Assembly: GCA_013139225.1 (NCBI GenBank)
Contig: WTBG01000236.1
Span: 1 to 8,982 of the forward strand
Reading direction: 5' to 3'
Length of the DNA: 8,982 bases
Source of the DNA: Deltaproteobacteria bacterium
GTDB taxonomy: Bacteria > Desulfobacterota > WTBG01
This document shows positions 6,243 to 8,982 of the stretch, piece by piece. The translations under genes and the position numbers were made by a program. The notes under the pieces are model-generated. The model searched no databases. It was not told the DNA's origin and saw nothing but the letters and a program-made list of their open reading frames with translations. Numbering within the stretch: the first letter of the stretch is position 1; each line of letters opens with the position of its first letter.

Positions 6243-7079
6243 CTAAATAGCTTGCAGATATTCAATAATGTCTTTGGTAGTATAATCCGGTGTTGATGCC
6301 CCTGACATCACTCCTACACTTCGTGCATCTTGAAACCACTCAGGTTTGATTTCATCTTTCGATTGTACCCAGTAGCTCCGTTTGTTAAGTGAGTTTGATA
6401 TCTGATAGAGCCTCTTAGTATTGGCACTTTTTTTTGAACCAATGACAATCATTATATCATTTTTAAGAGGCATATTTCTAATCTCCTTCTGCTTCATTCT
6501 GGTTGGTTTACATATGGTGTCGTAGAATTTAACTTCGCTGATATGTCCTTTCAAAAACTCCACAATGGCTGTGGTCCTTTCTAGATTTTGGGTAGATTGC
6601 ACCACCACACCTGCCTTTTTAATATTTTTTATCTTTGCCAGCGGGATCTTTTTAACATCATCAATTACCACTGCTTCTCCATTTAGTTGCCCCATTATTC
6701 CACGGACTTCATCGTGTATCCTGTCTCCTATTATGATAACATCACATCCTTCCCGCTTTAATGCTTTCACAATTTTGTGTATTTCCTTAACCATAGGGCA
6801 GGTTGCGTCAACTATGGTGTAGCCAAGTTTGGCTGCTCTCTCATAGATTTCTATTGAAGAGCCATGGGCACGTATTAGAAGTGTTTTGTTAGTTCCTCTC
6901 CCGAGCCTGTTTATTTTTCTTACCCCCGCATCACTTATCTCCTTCACCACATCTTCGTTATGCACAATATCTCCAAGCATCTCTACCTTCGCACCCGAAT
7001 GTGCAGTATCTAAGGCAATTTTCAGCGCCCTCTTCACTCCAAAACAAAACCCCGCCGCTTTCGCTACGTTAATTTTCAT
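6243..7079 (-). CDS. ispH: 4-hydroxy-3-methylbut-2-enyl diphosphate reductase
   Basis: IspH (LytB) is the last enzyme of the MEP pathway. It reduces HMBPP to IPP and DMAPP with a [4Fe-4S] cluster in the cytoplasm. All hallmarks are present in the 278 residues. The three cluster cysteines are C12 (AGFCFGVKRAL), C94 (DATCPMVKEIH) and C190 (DTICKPTR). Substrate residues are H40 in VHNED, H72 in IRAHGSS, H122 and the catalytic acid E124 in HDEV, T163 in QSTQ, the SxN of KKSANTKRL (218-220), and S262 in GASTPDY. The ATG at 7079 is preferred over an in-frame TTG at 7082: AGAGGAAG lies 5 bases before the ATG and the family starts with MKI. It heads a likely two-gene unit with the squalene-synthase-type gene, linking precursor supply to use. 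No clear promoter is seen. Confidence 0.97.
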   Translation of the reverse strand: MKINVAKAAGFCFGVKRALKIALDTAHSGAKVEMLGDIVHNEDVVKEISDAGVRKINRLGRGTNKTLLIRAHGSSIEIYERAAKLGYTIVDATCPMVKEIHKIVKALKREGCDVIIIGDRIHDEVRGIMGQLNGEAVVIDDVKKIPLAKIKNIKKAGVVVQSTQNLERTTAIVEFLKGHISEVKFYDTICKPTRMKQKEIRNMPLKNDIMIVIGSKKSANTKRLYQISNSLNKRSYWVQSKDEIKPEWFQDARSVGVMSGASTPDYTTKDIIEYLQAI

Positions 7080-7084
7080 CAAAA

Positions 7085-7092
7085 CTTCCTCT
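7085..7092 (-). promoter_or_regulatory. Shine-Dalgarno deciding the ispH start
   Basis: AGAGGAAG on the minus strand lies 5 bases before the ATG at 7079. It is only two bases from the alternative TTG at 7082, which is too close. Confidence 0.6.
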
Positions 7093-7106
7093 AACCGCTA
7101 TTCTTA

Positions 7107-7289
7107 TTAAACCCAGATTTTGCAGTAGGTATCGTAGCGAGGCACAGAAAACCGTAGCGAAACGCGCAGTTGGAGCGATTTTGTAACGATGGCATATTCA
7201 TAAATATGTTGAGGAACAAAATCGTGAAACAAGCGTTGCAGCAAGGATTTTCAAGCCGCAGCAGATGGCTACTGCAAATTATGGGTTAA
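7107..7289. mobile_element. MITE-like element with imperfect terminal inverted repeats
   Basis: The left end at 7108-7128 (TAAACCCAGATT, TTGCAGTAG) and the reverse complement of the right end at 7269-7289 (TTAACCCATAAT, TTGCAGTAG) match at 18 of 21 positions. TTAA stands at both outer ends, possibly part of the repeat or a duplicated target. Inside is a strong nested hairpin: CGATTTTGT (7176-7184) pairs with ACAAAATCG (7216-7224), with CATATT/AATATG (7193-7208) at its tip. The element has no coding capacity; GTAGCGA recurs twice inside. It lies directly upstream of ispH, so its left end may carry ispH promoter or leader sequence. Mobility is inferred from structure alone. Confidence 0.5.
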
Positions 7290-7519
7290 ACACCCTGTTT
7301 CCTGAGAGTAGTTACATTTGCAATATTAAAAAACAAATTATTACTATCATACTTTATAGATGTTAATGTAGCAGCATGTTCATCTTTCATCACACAAACC
7401 ACAAAACTCGAAGTTGTGCTATTAATCATAAACTACAAGCAACCCGATGAAAAATCAACACAAAAATCTCACTTCGATTTCTGCGACCTGTTATCCCTGA
7501 TTTTCATAAGCAGTGGAAT
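7290..7519. other. intergenic stretch with no recognised feature
   Basis: About 230 AT-rich bases between the MITE-like element and the PEP-enzyme remnant. One frame is open for a while but lacks a start, a ribosome-binding site and any recognisable motif. The stretch may be further decayed sequence of the same lost gene. Confidence 0.4.
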
Positions 7520-7726
7520 GATAATGTTTTAGTCATTCCCTGTTCGGATGTGGGATGCACACCATTCTTTAGCAAAGCTGGAGTCATTATTGCTAAATAA
7601 GTGGGATTCCTCGCGCACAGTTTGATAATTGCTCACGAGTATGCTATCGTATCTGTACCAGGATTAAGCAAACTCATGGATAATATCACAGTTGCCGTAG
7701 ATGCTTATCAGGGTTATTTGATAATT
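7520..7726 (+). pseudogene. remnant of the PEP-utilising enzyme mobile (phosphohistidine) domain
   Basis: One frame reads DNVLVIPCSDVGCTPFF, then SKAGVIIAK, a TAA stop (7598-7600), then VGFLAHSLIIAHEYAI, VSVPGLSKLM and ITVAVDAYQGYLII. This follows the mobile-domain pattern of PEP synthase/PPDK-type enzymes (PF00391): a TDPGWTPLF-like segment, GG-L-SHxAIIAREYGIPAVV with the phospho-accepting His, VPGxTKL, then DGQTVTVDGYQG. The His is kept (codon 7616-7618), but Arg of the ARE step is His, GIP is lost and the frame is interrupted. The N-terminal ATP-grasp part and the C-terminal PEP/pyruvate TIM barrel are absent. The GTG after the stop could nominally start an 83-residue ORF reaching 7852, but it has no ribosome-binding site. 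The best reading is a decayed C-terminal fragment of a PEP synthase-like gene. Confidence 0.65.
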
Positions 7727-7848
7727 CATTATTCCTGGTATTGCAACTGTTACAATAAAACAGAAAAGCAATCTATTTTGGTTCCAAAAACACGAAGCAT
7801 CACACCATCACAGGTATTATTCATTCTAATAATAACAGGATTGAAGCC

Positions 7849-8556
7849 ATGAGATCTAAGATAGTTCTCATATCGTTTATTGTATCTTTATCCACCACAA
7901 GCGCTCCTTTTCTCACTTTCGCCGAAACCCCCTTGATTGACCCGAATATTCCCCATGGTGAGACAATAACCTACACTTCCCGTACAGGTGACACGTTAAC
8001 AACAATTGTTGAAGATGTCGTTATAAAAAGAGATGGGGACAGGGAAATATACAAAATCACTTCCCGCTCAGAGTCACTGGATAGAACAGTCGTACTGATA
8101 AAAGAAACAATGGCACTACTATCTGTTCACACGGTGAGAAAATACCAGGGGGCTACCCTGGATTCACAACTAACTGTGCTTGATGAGGAAGTCCAATTCA
8201 AGCAAGATGAGGTAAAACTAGCTGATTTTTCTGTTCTAATGTATGTTTTCAGAGGATTCCCATTCAATATACTAAAGAAACTAAAAATTGGTCGTTACGG
8301 TGACAAAAAAAGTGGGAAGTTTGCCTTTAATGCAAAGTACAAAAAAATAGAGAAAGTAAAAGCTAACCAGAGAACCGTTGAGTGTTATAAACTTGAACTC
8401 AGCATGGATGGTTTTTGGGGAACATTCTTTCCGAAGACAAATATGTGGTATAGTGTCGTTCCTCCCCACTACCTGGTACGTTATGAAGGGCCAAGTGGCC
8501 CTCCTGGTTCCCCAAAACGCGAAGTGGAATTGACAAGCTATGATGTAATCAAATAA
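7849..8556 (+). CDS. exported protein of unknown function (DUF3108-like?)
   Basis: The 235-residue protein starts with a Sec-type signal peptide: MRSK, a hydrophobic core (residues 5-14), a Ser/Thr-rich stretch and TFA-E as the probable cleavage site after residue 25. The mature part is rich in alternating hydrophobic/polar residues expected of beta strands. It contains GETITYTSRTGD near its start, KLKIGRYGDKKSGKFAF (~164-180), TNMWYSVVPPHYLVRYEG and a SGPPGSPKREVELTSY tail. The tail (strands ending in a 'value determines slope' type sentence, LVRYEG) recalls DUF3108-like periplasmic proteins, but I cannot confirm the family. AGGA lies 8 bases before the ATG. It is followed after 149 bases by another gene with a signal peptide, which may belong to the same transcript. 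Location is probably periplasmic. Confidence 0.85.
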   Translation: MRSKIVLISFIVSLSTTSAPFLTFAETPLIDPNIPHGETITYTSRTGDTLTTIVEDVVIKRDGDREIYKITSRSESLDRTVVLIKETMALLSVHTVRKYQGATLDSQLTVLDEEVQFKQDEVKLADFSVLMYVFRGFPFNILKKLKIGRYGDKKSGKFAFNAKYKKIEKVKANQRTVECYKLELSMDGFWGTFFPKTNMWYSVVPPHYLVRYEGPSGPPGSPKREVELTSYDVIK

Positions 8557-8705
8557 ACAGAACCTTTCATCTATCACCTTGCTCACCATATAACCGCTAC
8601 CATTCCTGCCTTGCCTTATCAATTTCCCTATGTTACTTTTATATAAGAAGGCAATCTTCATTCCCTTCTCTGACCCCCAATACATTATAACGTTAAGAGT
8701 AATCC

Positions 8706-8982
8706 ATGCATCAGAGCAATAAGCTAAAATTAAGTCTTGCATCCTTATGCATTGGACTAACGATGCTTGGGACGCATCATGCAAGAGCCAAGGAGAAAAA
8801 TATGGCACTTAATAACAAAGAAACCCATAAGCATTCTAATCGGCTGCAATTAGAGAAAAGCCCCTATTTACTTCAACACGCAGAAAATCCTGTTGATTGG
8901 TACCCATGGGGAGAAGAGGCTTTTAAAAAAGCTCGAGAAGAAAACAAGCTCATCTTTCTCTCTATTGGATATTCAACCTGCC
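8706..8982 (+). CDS. DUF255/YyaL-type thioredoxin-domain protein with signal peptide (5' part only)
   Basis: The frame is open from ATG 8706 to the window end (92 full codons). Residues 45-92 match the N-terminus of the DUF255 family (COG1331; YyaL, human SPATA20): NRLQLEKSPYLLQHAENPVD, WYPWGEEAFKKAREENK, then IFLSIGYSTC. The last Cys is the first of the family's CHWCH thioredoxin-like motif, which would continue beyond the edge. Relatives have a thioredoxin-fold domain followed by a six-hairpin glycosidase-like region; their role is uncertain. Residues 1-28 form a signal peptide (KLKLS, LASLCIGLTML, ARA-K cleavage), which many relatives lack. AAGAG lies 6 bases before this ATG. A stronger AAGGAG precedes an in-frame ATG at 8802 (residue 33), so a cytoplasmic start is also possible. 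Confidence 0.9.
   Translation, partial: MHQSNKLKLSLASLCIGLTMLGTHHARAKEKNMALNNKETHKHSNRLQLEKSPYLLQHAENPVDWYPWGEEAFKKAREENKLIFLSIGYSTC
8790..8804 (+). promoter_or_regulatory. internal Shine-Dalgarno and second start in the DUF255 gene
   Basis: AAGGAG at 8790-8795 stands 6 bases before the in-frame ATG at 8802-8804, immediately after the predicted signal-peptide cleavage site. It offers a leaderless-protein (non-exported) start at residue 33. Confidence 0.5.

Noticed and set aside
7601..7852. An intact small gene starting at GTG 7601
   Set aside because: No ribosome-binding site; homology to the PEP-utiliser domain continues upstream through the in-frame TAA, so a remnant is the better reading.
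8281..8808. Minus-strand ORF of 175 codons across the 8.5-kb region
   Set aside because: It runs antisense to two better-supported genes with signal peptides and recognisable content, and has no motif of its own.

Overview
The window reads as an AT-rich bacterial chromosome segment with mostly housekeeping genes, separated by unusually long, repeat-bearing and partly decayed intergenic stretches. The combination of a bacterial squalene-synthase-type enzyme beside ispH, a pair of TRL-like lipoproteins, a GxxExxY protein and CACAGAG/CACGAAG-type dispersed repeats reminds me of anammox planctomycetes (Brocadiales). That is an impression from gene style, not a demonstrated assignment; there is no rRNA or other taxonomic marker here.

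Layout. Positions 1-1341 (minus strand) carry the N-terminal part of a zinc-ribbon protein and, upstream of it, rsmE (16S rRNA m3U1498 methyltransferase). Between these two lies a stretch holding CACAGAG/CACGAAG repeats and a 12-bp direct repeat. After a 331-bp divergent spacer, hisS (histidyl-tRNA synthetase) and a radical SAM protein run on the plus strand, coupled by a 4-base stop/start overlap. Then comes a ~500-bp unit (4008-4507) bounded by 22-bp inverted repeats that match at 21 of 22 positions. It encodes a GxxExxY PD-(D/E)XK-type protein whose first codons are made from the left repeat. Two overlapping TRL-like lipoprotein genes follow.

From 5277 to 7079 the minus strand holds ispH followed by a squalene/phytoene synthase-family gene, a plausible isoprenoid pair: IspH makes IPP/DMAPP and the second enzyme condenses prenyl diphosphates. 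The synthase has a Gly in place of the first Asp of its second metal-binding motif. It ends at a TGA beyond which family-like sequence seems to continue for 13 codons. Upstream of ispH, 7080-7848 lacks an intact gene. It contains a ~180-bp MITE-like element with imperfect terminal inverted repeats (7107-7289) and a stop-interrupted remnant of the phosphohistidine domain of a PEP-utilising enzyme (PEP synthase/PPDK type, about 7520-7726).

The right end has an exported protein of unknown function and the start of a DUF255/YyaL-type thioredoxin-fold protein. The latter carries an N-terminal signal peptide and a second, strong in-frame start just after it. The most interesting candidate for an undescribed system is the GxxExxY gene packaged between inverted CACAGAG repeats, with a related repeat lying solo 3.5 kb away. 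This suggests a nuclease-associated repeat family loosely analogous to RAYT/REP, but that analogy is inference.
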